64,000 bases of DNA from contig NZ_PDBX01000001.1 of assembly GCF_002564105.1 (NCBI RefSeq), forward strand, positions 3,844,001 through 3,908,000, read 5' to 3'. The notes beneath the pieces are model-generated. The model was not told where the DNA came from, ran no database searches, and saw only the letters and a list, made by a program, of their open reading frames with translations. This document shows, one piece after another, positions 16,245-24,935 of this stretch; the stretch's first letter is position 1, and every line of letters begins with the position of its first letter. The DNA is from Collimonas sp. PA-H2. Lineage in GTDB: Bacteria; Pseudomonadota; Gammaproteobacteria; Burkholderiales; Burkholderiaceae_D. Made by a program: the position numbers and the translations under genes.

Positions 16245-18431
16245 ATGTATCTAAAACACGCACTTGCCTTATCCGCCATCCTCGCCAGCGGCGCCAGCAT
16301 CGCCCAGCAATGCCCCGCGGCCAGCCAGCCCCTGAGCTACCCGGCCAGCAAGAAAATCGATCAGACCGACGACTATCACGGCGTCAAGGTAGCCGACCCC
16401 TACCGCTGGCTGGAAAACGCCAACGGCGACGATACCAAGGCCTGGATCGAGGCGCAGAACAAGCTGACGCATGGCTATCTGGAGACGATTCCGGCGCGTT
16501 CCGCGATCCGCGACAGGCTTACCAAACTGTGGAATTATGAACGCTTCAGCGTGCCGTTCAAGGAAGGCGGCCGCTACTTCTACAGCCGTAACGACGGCCT
16601 GCAAAACCAGGCGGTGCTGTACACGGTCAAGCATATCAACGACGAGCCGCGCCTGCTGCTGGATCCCAATACCTTGGCGGCGGATGGCACGGTGGCGCTG
16701 GCGGGCATCGCCGTCAGCCCGGACGGCAAGTATCTGGCCTACGGCACCGCGGCTTCCGGTTCAGACTGGAACGAGTGGAAAGTGCGTGACATCGAAAGCG
16801 GCAAAGACACCGCCGATCATTTGCAATGGGTGAAATTCTCGGGCGCGTCCTGGGCCCATGACAGCTCCGGATTTTTCTACAGCCGCTACGACGCGCCGAA
16901 AGAGGCGACCAAGCTGGCCGACGTCAATTATTTCCAGAAACTGTATTTCCATAAAATGGGCACGCCGCAGTCGGACGATGTCCTGGTCTACGATCGCCCG
17001 GACCAGAAAGAGTGGGGCTTCGCCGGCCATGTCACCGACGATGGCAAGTACCTGATCGTCAGCATCTCGCAAGGCACCGAGCAAAAGAACCGCGTCTACT
17101 ACAAAGACCTGAGCAAGAAGAATGCAGCCATGCAGCCGCTGCTCGACGATTTCGATGCATCCTACGATTTCATCGATAACGACGGCCCGGTGTTCTACTT
17201 CAATTCGAACAAGAATGCGCCAAAAGGCGGCGTCATCGCGATCGACACGCGCCAGCCGCAAACTGCAAAGTGGAAAATGATCGTGCCGGAAGCCGAGGAA
17301 ACCTTGCAAGGCGCGAACCTGGTCGACCAGCGCCTGGTGCTCGATTATCTGAAAGATGCGCGCAGCCAGATCAAGGTCTTTACCCTGGATGGCAAGCTGG
17401 TGCGTGAAGTGGCGTTGCCTGGCATCGGCTCCGCCAGCGGTTTTGGCGGCAAGCGCAGCGATAAGGAAACCTTCTATTCGTTTACCGGCTTCACCACTCC
17501 AGCCGCCATCTATCGCTACGACCTGGCAAGCGGCAAGAGCAGCCTGTACCGGCAGCCGAAAGTCGATTTCGATCCGAGCGCCTTCGAAACCCGCCAGGTG
17601 TTCTACAGCAGCAAGGATGGCACCAAGGTGCCGATGTTCATCGTCTCGAAAAAGGGCATCAAGCTGGATGGCAGCAACCCGACCTATCTGTACGGCTACG
17701 GCGGCTTCAATATTTCGCTGACGCCGGCGTTCTCGGTGGCCAACCTGGCCTGGATGGAAATGGGCGGCGTCTACGCCTTGCCGAACCTGCGCGGCGGCGG
17801 CGAATACGGCAAAGCCTGGCATGAAGCCGGCACCAAGCTGCACAAGCAGAATGTGTTCGATGATTTCATCGGTGCGGCGCAGTGGCTGATCGCCAATAAA
17901 TATACCTCACCGCAAAAGCTGGCGATCGGCGGCGGCAGCAACGGCGGCCTGCTGGTGGGCGCCACCATGGTGCAGCGGCCGGATCTGTTTGCGGCGGCGA
18001 TTCCGCAAGTCGGCGTGATGGACATGCTGCGCTTCCATAAATTCACCATCGGCTGGGGCTGGACTTCTGACTACGGTTCTTCCGACAACGCCGATGAATT
18101 CAAGGCCTTGTACGCTTATTCGCCCTTGCATAACCTGAAGCCGGGAACCTGCTATCCGGCCACCCTGGTGACCACCGCCGATCACGACGATCGCGTGGTG
18201 CCGGCGCACAGTTTCAAGTTTGTGGCAACCGAGCAGGCCGATCAGGCCGGCGCGGCGCCGGTGCTGATACGCATCGATACCAAGGCCGGGCATGGCGCCG
18301 GCAAGCCGACCTCGAAGCAGATCGAAGAGGTGGCTGACCGCTGGGGATTCTTGACCAAGGTGCTGGGCATGCATGTTGCGCCGGATGGCGCTACGGTTGC
18401 CGGCGAGCCGGCAAAGCCCGCGGCAAATTAA
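16245..18431 (+). CDS. Exported prolyl oligopeptidase (family S9A)
   Basis: A 728-residue serine peptidase with a signal peptide (ending near SIAQQ), so probably periplasmic. An N-terminal propeller domain (about residues 80-430) is followed by the alpha/beta hydrolase domain. The nucleophile Ser lies in IGGGSNGGLLVGA (about residue 566); the Asp in TTADHDDRVVPAHS (about 650) and the His in TKAGHGAGK (about 682) complete the triad. It cleaves short peptides after proline. Together with the M3 peptidase upstream, it points to periplasmic peptide processing. Confidence 0.95.
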   Translation: MYLKHALALSAILASGASIAQQCPAASQPLSYPASKKIDQTDDYHGVKVADPYRWLENANGDDTKAWIEAQNKLTHGYLETIPARSAIRDRLTKLWNYERFSVPFKEGGRYFYSRNDGLQNQAVLYTVKHINDEPRLLLDPNTLAADGTVALAGIAVSPDGKYLAYGTAASGSDWNEWKVRDIESGKDTADHLQWVKFSGASWAHDSSGFFYSRYDAPKEATKLADVNYFQKLYFHKMGTPQSDDVLVYDRPDQKEWGFAGHVTDDGKYLIVSISQGTEQKNRVYYKDLSKKNAAMQPLLDDFDASYDFIDNDGPVFYFNSNKNAPKGGVIAIDTRQPQTAKWKMIVPEAEETLQGANLVDQRLVLDYLKDARSQIKVFTLDGKLVREVALPGIGSASGFGGKRSDKETFYSFTGFTTPAAIYRYDLASGKSSLYRQPKVDFDPSAFETRQVFYSSKDGTKVPMFIVSKKGIKLDGSNPTYLYGYGGFNISLTPAFSVANLAWMEMGGVYALPNLRGGGEYGKAWHEAGTKLHKQNVFDDFIGAAQWLIANKYTSPQKLAIGGGSNGGLLVGATMVQRPDLFAAAIPQVGVMDMLRFHKFTIGWGWTSDYGSSDNADEFKALYAYSPLHNLKPGTCYPATLVTTADHDDRVVPAHSFKFVATEQADQAGAAPVLIRIDTKAGHGAGKPTSKQIEEVADRWGFLTKVLGMHVAPDGATVAGEPAKPAAN

Positions 18432-18453
18432 CCGGGCGCGCTAGCCGCCAATA

Positions 18454-18492
18454 AAAAAATCCAGCCGGCTGTCAGGGCCGCTGGATTTTATC
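18454..18492. terminator. Bidirectional terminator
   Basis: AAAATCCAGC and GCTGGATTTT with an inner GGC/GCC pair form a hairpin with A-run before and T-run after. It lies between the converging prolyl oligopeptidase and Crp/Fnr genes. Confidence 0.8.
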
Positions 18493-18637
18493 AGTCTGAT
18501 ATGCCAGTTGCGCCAAGTCCTCGGTTCGACGCGATATTCTTCTTCCTTTACGTCGATTCATCAGATGCGCAAGCGCGACCGGCACGCGGCAAGCCATGCG
18601 CCGAAATACATAGCCGCCGCCTTTGGGCACGACTATT

Positions 18638-19504
18638 TCACGACGCCTTTTTCTCAGCCGGCATGGTATGGCATTCATGCCTGAGATCGTGATAGCACTC
18701 GCAAGCCCTGGCTTCCAGGCCGCTGCGGTCCAGCACCGTCAGATGCCCGCGTGCATATTGGATCACGCCTTCTTCCTGCAGCTTGCCGGCCGCTTCCGCC
18801 ACCGATTCGCGGCGTACGCCCAGCATGGCGGCAATCGAACTCTGGGTAACGCTGATTTCATTATCCGGCAGGCGGTCCAGCGTCAGCAGCAGGCTGCGGC
18901 ACAGTTGCTGCGGCACGCTGTGATGGCGGTTGCACACGGCGGTTTGCGACATCTGCGTGATCAATTCCTGTGTGTAGCCCAGCAGCAGTTGCTGCAGGGC
19001 GCCGCCGCGCGCAAATTCCTCCAGCAGGATGCTGGCCTTGAGGCGAAAACCGTAGCCGGCGCTTTTCACCGTGGCCCGGTTGAGGCTCTTGCCGCCGCCC
19101 ATGAACAGGGTGACGCCGAGCACGCCTTCGTTACCGATGACTGCTGTTTCCGCGGAACTGCCGTCTTTCATGTCATGCAGCAGAGAGACAATGCTGCTGG
19201 TGACGAAATAGATATGCTTTATCTGGCTGTCCGCTTCGCAGATAGTCATGCCGAACGGCATGGCGACAAATTCGAGATGCGGCTGCAGGCGCCTGAAATC
19301 GTCGCCTGGCAGGGATGCAAGGATATGGTTTTGCAGCGGGTTGTGGCCGTACAGTCCTGCAATGCAGAGCGAGGTCAGGTTTTGCGTGCCGGGCCGGATG
19401 AAATCTCCCTTGCCTTCGCTACGCATGGCGGCCAATACCATAACCTTCTTGTTTGCTGCGTTTTTCGCACTGCTGTTGCTGCAACCGTTCAATACGTAAG
19501 CCAT
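18638..19504 (-). CDS. Crp/Fnr-family transcriptional regulator
   Basis: A 288-residue regulator. The start at 19504 (MAYVLNGCS) is chosen because GAAGGAGAC precedes it; an upstream ATG at 19582 has no such site. A cyclic-nucleotide-binding-like domain (from about residue 55: NHILASLPGDDFRRLQPHLE, later GNEGVLGVTLFMGGG) is followed by a winged-helix DNA-binding domain with SQSSIAAMLGVRRESV-like sequence (here VTQSSIAAMLGVRRESVAEA) and VIQYARGHLTVLDRSGLE. No FNR-type Cys cluster is seen in the sensor domain. About 45 residues precede the usual start of the fold. Targets and signal are unknown. Confidence 0.9.
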   Translation of the reverse strand: MAYVLNGCSNSSAKNAANKKVMVLAAMRSEGKGDFIRPGTQNLTSLCIAGLYGHNPLQNHILASLPGDDFRRLQPHLEFVAMPFGMTICEADSQIKHIYFVTSSIVSLLHDMKDGSSAETAVIGNEGVLGVTLFMGGGKSLNRATVKSAGYGFRLKASILLEEFARGGALQQLLLGYTQELITQMSQTAVCNRHHSVPQQLCRSLLLTLDRLPDNEISVTQSSIAAMLGVRRESVAEAAGKLQEEGVIQYARGHLTVLDRSGLEARACECYHDLRHECHTMPAEKKAS

Positions 19505-19751
19505 CGCCGTCTCCTTCGAGGGGTGGTACTGCTGTGCATTGATAGTCGCAGCTGCAAGGGTTTCGAGGAATCGGCGGATCACCTCTTCTGTTGTAGGACT
19601 TCGCTGACACGTTTATGGGCTTGCAGATAGAGCTTGCTGATCGAGCGTGTGGCCCGGCCATGCCATAAGCACAATGATTGCCGGCCGGTATGTTGCATCG
19701 ACGCCGAATGAGGCGATGGCCACCTGCCAGGCGGCCATCTTGTCTGATTGC

Positions 19752-19952
19752 CTAGCTGCCGGAGCTGCTGGCTGCTGGCGTGCTAGCGTCCGGTGTGGAA
19801 GGCGCCGGAGCCGGCGCAGGAGTTGGCGCCGGCGCCATGGCGGGAGGTGCGGCTTGCTGTGTGGCCGGCGCATTCTGGTCATCGGCCTTTTTACATCCGG
19901 CGACCGCGATCATTGCAAGTGCTGTAACCATCAGGGTATGTTTGAATTGCAT
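19752..19952 (-). CDS. Small Pro/Ala-rich lipoprotein
   Basis: A 66-residue protein with a signal sequence and lipobox (IAVAGC, Cys20). The mature part is a short KKADDQN stretch followed by an extended Pro/Ala/Ser-rich tail (PAPTPAPAPAPSTPD) with no domain. It resembles the short periplasmic lipoproteins common in this bacterial family. Function unknown. Confidence 0.7.
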   Translation of the reverse strand: MQFKHTLMVTALAMIAVAGCKKADDQNAPATQQAAPPAMAPAPTPAPAPAPSTPDASTPAASSSGS

Positions 19953-20348
19953 GTTTTCTCCATCCGATAGCAGCGGCGTGTCAAGACCGCCATCATCAAA
20001 AAATAAAAAAGTGAATTGCTGACGTTTTTATTCTTGTTCAAAAAAGTGCGGATGTAAAGTGTGCAATGGCATGTTTCGACCTCGTAAAACTACTGCACAC
20101 GCGTGTCCCATCGCCTGCAAAGCCTTACGCAGCGCGGTTGTGTTGCAATTTTCCAAATGATGCCGTTAAGTGGCTTAGCGCACAAAACCGGTCTATGTTT
20201 GCGGCTAACCTTGAGCTGTGTTGACACGGAAAGCCGATTTGCGATCCGTATCTGATTCATGAATGACACATGAGCGACGCGCGAATCCGTTTTTTTGCCA
20301 GTGATCCGTCGCCATCCGCCTCTTCATTCCCACTTAAAAGGACTTATC
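19953..20348. other. Divergent intergenic region
   Basis: About 400 bases between two small envelope-protein genes read outward. A TTGACA lies near 20220 but no well-spaced -10 box follows it. I see no gene in it. Confidence 0.4.
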
Positions 20349-20681
20349 ATGAAAAATATCTCAGCACTCATCTTCGCCGCTTCGGCATTGGCAGCAGCCG
20401 GCGCCGCTCAAGCCCAGACCGCCGCCGATGGCAGCACTAACAACGGGCAAGTCATGATGGTGCCTGTTCCCGGCACCAACCCGGCAGTCTCGTCCGACCC
20501 GCTGGTGCAAAAGCGCCAGGCCGACAGCGATGCCAACGCGGAATACAAGGCGCGCAAGAAATCGGCAAACACGGAAATGAAGGTGGAAAAAGCGGAAGCG
20601 AAAGTCGACATGAAAGAGCAGAAGGCAGAAGCAAAAGCCAAGCGCGACAAGGCGATGTCTAACGATGCCGTTTCACAGTAG
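20349..20681 (+). CDS. Small exported, Lys/Glu/Ala-rich helical protein
   Basis: A 110-residue protein starting at MKNISALIF, with AAAGGA upstream of the ATG. A signal peptide ends near AQAQTA. The C-terminal half is a highly charged helix built from short repeats (KVEKAEAKVDMKEQKAEAKA), likely an extended coiled coil in the periplasm. A longer reading from 20295 would add a non-signal leader and is rejected. Function unknown; similar Lys/Ala-rich exported proteins are frequent in Burkholderiales. Confidence 0.8.
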   Translation: MKNISALIFAASALAAAGAAQAQTAADGSTNNGQVMMVPVPGTNPAVSSDPLVQKRQADSDANAEYKARKKSANTEMKVEKAEAKVDMKEQKAEAKAKRDKAMSNDAVSQ

Positions 20682-20750
20682 CCATGCGTTGCGGCCTGCC
20701 CAGGCATGACCGGGGCAGGCCATGGCGTTCAGGAAGTCGCCGCGAGCACC

Positions 20751-20843
20751 CACATCGCGATCTTCCGGCGCCGGGATCAATACCTGCAAGCCATGACGTG
20801 CATGCAGCCGGTCTTTGTAAAAATCCTGCTCCATGGTGAAATG
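20751..20843 (-). pseudogene. Remnant of an aspartate/glutamate racemase gene
   Basis: A stretch of about 31 codons reads HFTMEQDFYKDRLHARHG followed by LQVLIPAPEDRDV. This matches, from memory of the family, the central part of Asp/Glu racemases (typically TMEQDFYKDRLE..HGLEVLVP..ADR). The reading ends abruptly in unrelated sequence, and nothing racemase-like lies on either side, so this is a decayed fragment of a roughly 230-residue gene. It could in principle be translated within a 75-residue open frame, but with no active-site Cys it would not work. Confidence 0.6.
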
Positions 20844-20923
20844 ATAATTGACGTGCGTAGCCGGCACACAGCAATTACATACTAGCGCAAAGAGGCGCAT
20901 GACATTAAGATGCGAACATCTTA

Positions 20924-21661
20924 ATGGAATCGTCCATGCCGCATCCTACCCCTTCTTCAAGTTTTGCCGCCGGCGCTCGCGACAGCCTGCCCATGCTGGT
21001 GGGAGCAGCGCCGTTCGGCGTGATTTTCGGCGCCCTGATAGCTGCCGGTCCGCTGGTGTCATGGCAGGGCCAGTTCATGTCGCTGAGCGTGTTTGCCGGC
21101 TCCAGCCAGTTCATCGCGGTAGGCCTGGCGGCTGCGCAGACCGGCATCCTGGTAATCTGGATGGCGACCTTCATCGTCAACCTGCGCCACATGCTGTATG
21201 CGGCGACCTTGCTGCCCTACGTCAGTCATTTGCCGGCGCGCTGGCGCGGCCTGCTTGGATTTTTGCTGACCGATGAAACCTTCGCCGTCGCCAACGCCTA
21301 CTATCACAAGCACGGGCATACCCCGCTAGGACATTGGTACTTCCTCGGCTCGGGCCTGGCCATGTACGGCAACTGGCAGTTGTGGACGCTGATCGGATTG
21401 CTGTTCGGCGCTGCATTTCCGCAGTTGCAGACCCTGGGCCTGGATTTCGCCATGGTGGCGACCTTCATCGCGATTGTGGTGCCGCAGTTGTTCCGCTTTC
21501 CGCAGCTGGCCGCCGCAATCGCTGCCGGCGCGTTCGCCTGGTTCCTGCGCGATCTGCCCTACAAGCTGGGCCTGCTGGCGGCGATATTGGCCGGCGTCGG
21601 CGTTGGGCTGGCGATCTCGCACTGGCAAGCGCGCAGCCGTGCGGCAAGGGGCAAGGCATGA
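20924..21661 (+). CDS. azlC: AzlC-family branched-chain amino acid exporter, large subunit
   Basis: A 245-residue membrane protein of the AzlC family. Family landmarks include the early GAAPFGVIFGALIAAGP, FAGSSQFIAVGL and FIVNLRHMLYAA, with several further helices. With AzlD it forms an amino-acid efflux pump (azaleucine resistance in Bacillus; branched-chain amino acids). The ATG at 20924 and one at 20936 are both possible; neither has a strong ribosome site. Its stop overlaps the azlD start (ATGA), showing translational coupling. Confidence 0.92.
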   Translation: MESSMPHPTPSSSFAAGARDSLPMLVGAAPFGVIFGALIAAGPLVSWQGQFMSLSVFAGSSQFIAVGLAAAQTGILVIWMATFIVNLRHMLYAATLLPYVSHLPARWRGLLGFLLTDETFAVANAYYHKHGHTPLGHWYFLGSGLAMYGNWQLWTLIGLLFGAAFPQLQTLGLDFAMVATFIAIVVPQLFRFPQLAAAIAAGAFAWFLRDLPYKLGLLAAILAGVGVGLAISHWQARSRAARGKA

Positions 21662-21984
21662 TGTATACATTGATGATCGTCGGCATGGCGCTGATCACGG
21701 TCTTTATCAAAGCGGCGATTTTCATGCTGGGCGAGCGCGCTGCCTTTCCAGTCTGGCTGAAAGAGGCGCTGGCCTTTGTCCCGGTCACCGTGCTGACGGC
21801 GATCATCGTGCCTATGGTGCTGGCGCCGCACGGCCAGGGCATCGAACTGAGTTGGCGTAATCCGCAGCTGATAGCGGCCTGTGCCGCGGTGCTGGTGTGT
21901 GCCGTGACCCGCCGCCAGCTGTTGACCATCATGGTCGGGCTGCTGGTTTTCTTTGCCTGGCAGTTCGGCGTGCTGGGGCGGTAA
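21658..21984 (+). CDS. azlD: AzlD-family small subunit of the branched-chain amino acid exporter
   Basis: A 108-residue protein with four predicted membrane helices (MYTLMIVGMALITVFIKAA, EALAFVPVTVLTAIIVPMVL, LIAACAAVLVCAV, LLTIMVGLLVFFAWQFG). It overlaps azlC by four bases. It converges with a LysR gene six bases downstream. Confidence 0.92.
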   Translation: MMYTLMIVGMALITVFIKAAIFMLGERAAFPVWLKEALAFVPVTVLTAIIVPMVLAPHGQGIELSWRNPQLIAACAAVLVCAVTRRQLLTIMVGLLVFFAWQFGVLGR

Positions 21985-21990
21985 GCTGGT

Positions 21991-22929
21991 TCAAGCGGCG
22001 GCTGTTTTCGCGGGTGGCCGCTGCAGCTTGCCCACCATGCCTGGAATCTCGGCGACCAGGGCGTCGATAGCCACCCTGGTTTTGGTCGGCAGATAGCGCG
22101 ACTGCGGCCAGACCAGATAGATTTCGGTGGGCAGCACGCTCTCGCTATCCATCACCAAGGTCAGTTCGCCGGCACGCGAATGTTTTGACATCAGCCAGCA
22201 CGGCAGCCAGGCCAGCCCGGCGCCCGCCACGGCGGCGTCGGTGATCGCTTGCAAGTCATCGAACACCACGCGGATATCCACCTGCGGCTTGTGCACCTCG
22301 CCGCTGCTGTCGCGCACGCGCCATGGCTCTAGCCGGCCCGCGCGGCCATAGGCAATGCCGACATGCGAGCTCATCTCCGCAAGATCGGCGGGAGTGCCGT
22401 ATTGCGCCAGGTAAGACGGCGCCGCGCAAATGGCCATGTCTTGCGTAGCCAGCCGGCGCGCAACCAGGGTGCTGCTGTCGGGCAGGCTGCCGATGCGGAT
22501 CGCCAGGTCGAATTTTTCTTCCACCAGATCCGCCACCTGATCGCTGAAGGACATTTCAATCGTCATGCGCGGATGGCGGCGCGCCAGCGCCAGCAATATC
22601 GGCGCCACGCAATGACGGCCGAACAGCACCGGCACGCTGACGCGCAGGCGGCCGATGGCTTCGCTCTTGCCGCTGTCCAGCGCCGAGACGCCGGCATCCA
22701 GTTCCGCCAGCGCGCGCACGCAGCGTTCGTAGTAGGCCTCGCCGTCTTCGGTCAGGCTCTGGCTGCGCGTGGTGCGTTGAAACAAGCGCACGCCTAGGCG
22801 CTGCTCCAGCCGGGCGATGCTTTTTCCCACTGCCGAGCGGGTCAGACGCATGCGTTGCGCCGCCACGGCAAAGCTGCCGGCGTCTACCGCCTCGACGAAA
22901 GCGCTGATGCCATGCAAACGGTCACTCAT
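21991..22929 (-). CDS. LysR-family transcriptional regulator
   Basis: A 312-residue LysR protein with an N-terminal winged helix (FVEAVDAGSFAVAAQRMRLT, then KSIARLEQRLGVRLFQRTTR) and a C-terminal substrate-binding fold (about residues 90-300). It is divergent from the oxidoreductase gene at 23078 with about 150 bases between, the usual arrangement for a LysR regulator and its target. The ligand is unknown. Confidence 0.92.
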   Translation of the reverse strand: MSDRLHGISAFVEAVDAGSFAVAAQRMRLTRSAVGKSIARLEQRLGVRLFQRTTRSQSLTEDGEAYYERCVRALAELDAGVSALDSGKSEAIGRLRVSVPVLFGRHCVAPILLALARRHPRMTIEMSFSDQVADLVEEKFDLAIRIGSLPDSSTLVARRLATQDMAICAAPSYLAQYGTPADLAEMSSHVGIAYGRAGRLEPWRVRDSSGEVHKPQVDIRVVFDDLQAITDAAVAGAGLAWLPCWLMSKHSRAGELTLVMDSESVLPTEIYLVWPQSRYLPTKTRVAIDALVAEIPGMVGKLQRPPAKTAAA

Positions 22930-23077
22930 TGATTGTATCCATTTTGGCTACATACATAATAAAAAAATACGCCACTGGAGAATAATTAGCTTCTATATGA
23001 TAACAGGCAACCCCTGAGCAGGCATCGCTGCAACGCCTGCCAGGTCCCGGATGATGTGAACCTAACAGGAGATTTCC

Positions 23078-24094
23078 ATGCAAGCTTATCAAATTCAGTC
23101 AGGACAAAAGATCGCAGGACTGGAGCGGGTGCAGCGCCAGGGTACAGCGCTTGCCGCGCATGAAGTGCGGGTGCGGGTGCACGCGGTGTCGCTCAACTAT
23201 CGCGACCTGATGATCGCCGACGGCAGCTACCTGAGCACCGGCGATGGTTCTGTGATTCCGGTTTCTGACGGCGCCGGCGAGGTGATCGAGGTGGGGGCCG
23301 GCGTGACGCGCTTGCGTATCGGCGATCGGGTTGCCGCCTCGTTTTTTCCTGATTGGATCAGTGGTGCGCCGACTGCGCAGACCACCAGCCGGGCGCTAGG
23401 CGCAGTCGCCGACGGCATGCTGGCCGAAGAAGTGGTGTTGCATGAGAATGCCTGGGTGACGATTCCGGCGCATATGGACTATGCCGAAGCTTCAACGCTG
23501 CCATGCGCCGGCGTCACCGCCTGGAATGCCTTGTTTGTCGAAGGCCGCCTCAGGGCCGGCGACAGCGTGCTGCTGCTGGGCACCGGCGGCGTTTCCGTCT
23601 GGGCCTTGCAAATCGCGAAGGCGGCCGGCCTGCGCGCCATCATTACTTCTTCCAGCGATGAAAAGCTGGAGCGTGCCCGGGCGCTGGGCGCCAGCGCTAC
23701 CATCAACTACAGCAATACCACCGAGTGGCAGGATGAGGTCGTGCGCTTGACCGGTGGCCGCGGCGTCGATCTGGTGCTGGAAGTAGGTGGCCAGGGCACG
23801 TTGTCGCGTTCCATCCGCAGTACGCGGATGGGCGGCACGATTGCCATCATCGGCGGCGTCAGCGGCTTCGGCGGCGAGCTCGATCCGTTTGCGCTGATCG
23901 GCGGCGCCAAGCGTCTGTCAGGCATTTTTGTAGGCAGCCGCAGCATGCTGGAAGATCTGAGCCGGTTTACCGAGGTGGCGGGGATACGGCCGGTGGTGGA
24001 TCGCGTATTCCCTTTCCAGCAGGCGCGCGAGGCTTATACGCATCTGGAGCATGCCGGACACTTCGGCAAAGTGGTGATTGAAGTCGCCAGGTAA
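23078..24094 (+). CDS. Zinc-independent NAD(P)H alcohol dehydrogenase / quinone-oxidoreductase-like enzyme
   Basis: A 338-residue medium-chain dehydrogenase/reductase. The N-terminal GroES-like domain has LNYRDLMIADGSYL and VSDGAGEVIEVGAGVTRLRIGDRV; the catalytic-zinc Cys/His set and the four-Cys structural-zinc loop are absent. The Rossmann domain carries VLLLGTGGVSVWALQIAKAAG. Such proteins usually reduce quinones or enones with NADPH. A TAACAGGAGAT ribosome site precedes the ATG. Likely controlled by the divergent LysR gene. Confidence 0.9.
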   Translation: MQAYQIQSGQKIAGLERVQRQGTALAAHEVRVRVHAVSLNYRDLMIADGSYLSTGDGSVIPVSDGAGEVIEVGAGVTRLRIGDRVAASFFPDWISGAPTAQTTSRALGAVADGMLAEEVVLHENAWVTIPAHMDYAEASTLPCAGVTAWNALFVEGRLRAGDSVLLLGTGGVSVWALQIAKAAGLRAIITSSSDEKLERARALGASATINYSNTTEWQDEVVRLTGGRGVDLVLEVGGQGTLSRSIRSTRMGGTIAIIGGVSGFGGELDPFALIGGAKRLSGIFVGSRSMLEDLSRFTEVAGIRPVVDRVFPFQQAREAYTHLEHAGHFGKVVIEVAR

Positions 24095-24116
24095 ACCGGC
24101 AGGGTGCCGCAGGAAT

Positions 24117-24154
24117 AGCCCGGAAGGTGAGCCGATCGCATCACCTTCCGGGCT
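24117..24154. terminator. Strong hairpin between converging genes
   Basis: A perfect 14-base-pair stem (AGCCCGGAAGGTGA with TCACCTTCCGGGCT) and a ten-base loop, without a clear T-run on either side. It probably ends transcription or protects the 3' end of the oxidoreductase message. Confidence 0.6.
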
Positions 24155-24248
24155 GTCTGCCCTCGAACCTGCCCTGGCTGCGTCAGCTGCGGGTCAGCGG
24201 CAGTTGCGTATTGCCGCAGTCAGGCTGTCGGGCACCGCTAAACCAAGG

Positions 24249-24827
24249 CTAGGCCTTGGAGAATTTCCAGGCGCCAGTGGCCGCTGTTGGGCCGCTGCTG
24301 AGGCCGCGGTTCAACAGGCGCGAGGTGAAAACGCCGTATTTGGTGTCAGGTTTTCCGGCATTGTTGCAGGTGTCCAGAAAGCCGCCATGGGTGCGGTTGT
24401 AGTCATTCAGGAAATGCACCACGTCGCCCACCCTGATCTTGCCGTCGTACGAGTCGGTGGAGTCGGCAAACACGCGCCAAGTCAGCACGTCGTCGGGCCG
24501 GTCTGCCTTGTTGGCGGTGACCACGCCGTATTGCTCGGGCGTCGCGGCGTGGCCGTAGGTGCCGAGATAGCCGCCGTCGCCGAGGTAAAGATTGAACAGG
24601 TAGATGGAGTCGCAGCTGAGGACTTCGCTGCCGGCTGCCTTTCCCTCGGCGGAGTCGATCCGCCATGTGCCGGTGCCTTCGCCGCGATTCGGCGAAACGG
24701 AGGTGAGTACGCCATATTTGGCGCCAGGAAGGTCAGCATGACCGTAACTGTCCAGATAGCCGCCATCCCAGTTGGCGTAACCGTTCAAGAGGTGGACCTT
24801 GTCGCCATATCGAAGAACATCTGCCAT
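24249..24827 (-). CDS. Three-repeat beta-trefoil-like protein of unknown function
   Basis: A 192-residue protein; the start at 24827 (MADVLRYGDK) is chosen for GGAG six bases before it. It consists of three repeats of about 60 residues, each with a hydrophobic V.LLN/YLFN segment, then GGYLDSYGHA / GGYLGTYGHA / GGFLDTCNNA, then KYGVLT / QYGVVT / KYGVFT and a W at the end (GTWRI, TWRVF, GAWKF). Three repeats of this size fit a beta-trefoil, a fold used by many lectins and toxins. There is no signal peptide, as in several cytosolic lectins. I recognise no named family; a carbohydrate-binding role is a guess. Confidence 0.75.
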   Translation of the reverse strand: MADVLRYGDKVHLLNGYANWDGGYLDSYGHADLPGAKYGVLTSVSPNRGEGTGTWRIDSAEGKAAGSEVLSCDSIYLFNLYLGDGGYLGTYGHAATPEQYGVVTANKADRPDDVLTWRVFADSTDSYDGKIRVGDVVHFLNDYNRTHGGFLDTCNNAGKPDTKYGVFTSRLLNRGLSSGPTAATGAWKFSKA

Positions 24828-24935
24828 TTTATGCTCCAAAAGTAGGTTGATAGACCGGAAAACGTGTCACACCGGGCTGTCACCGACTCTACTGGCATCA
24901 GGAAATTTCACCACTGGCAACCATGACAGGGAAGC

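Noticed and set aside
20220..20260. TTGACA near 20220 as a promoter for the small exported protein gene
   Set aside because: No acceptable -10 box lies 16-18 bases downstream, so I did not list it as a promoter.
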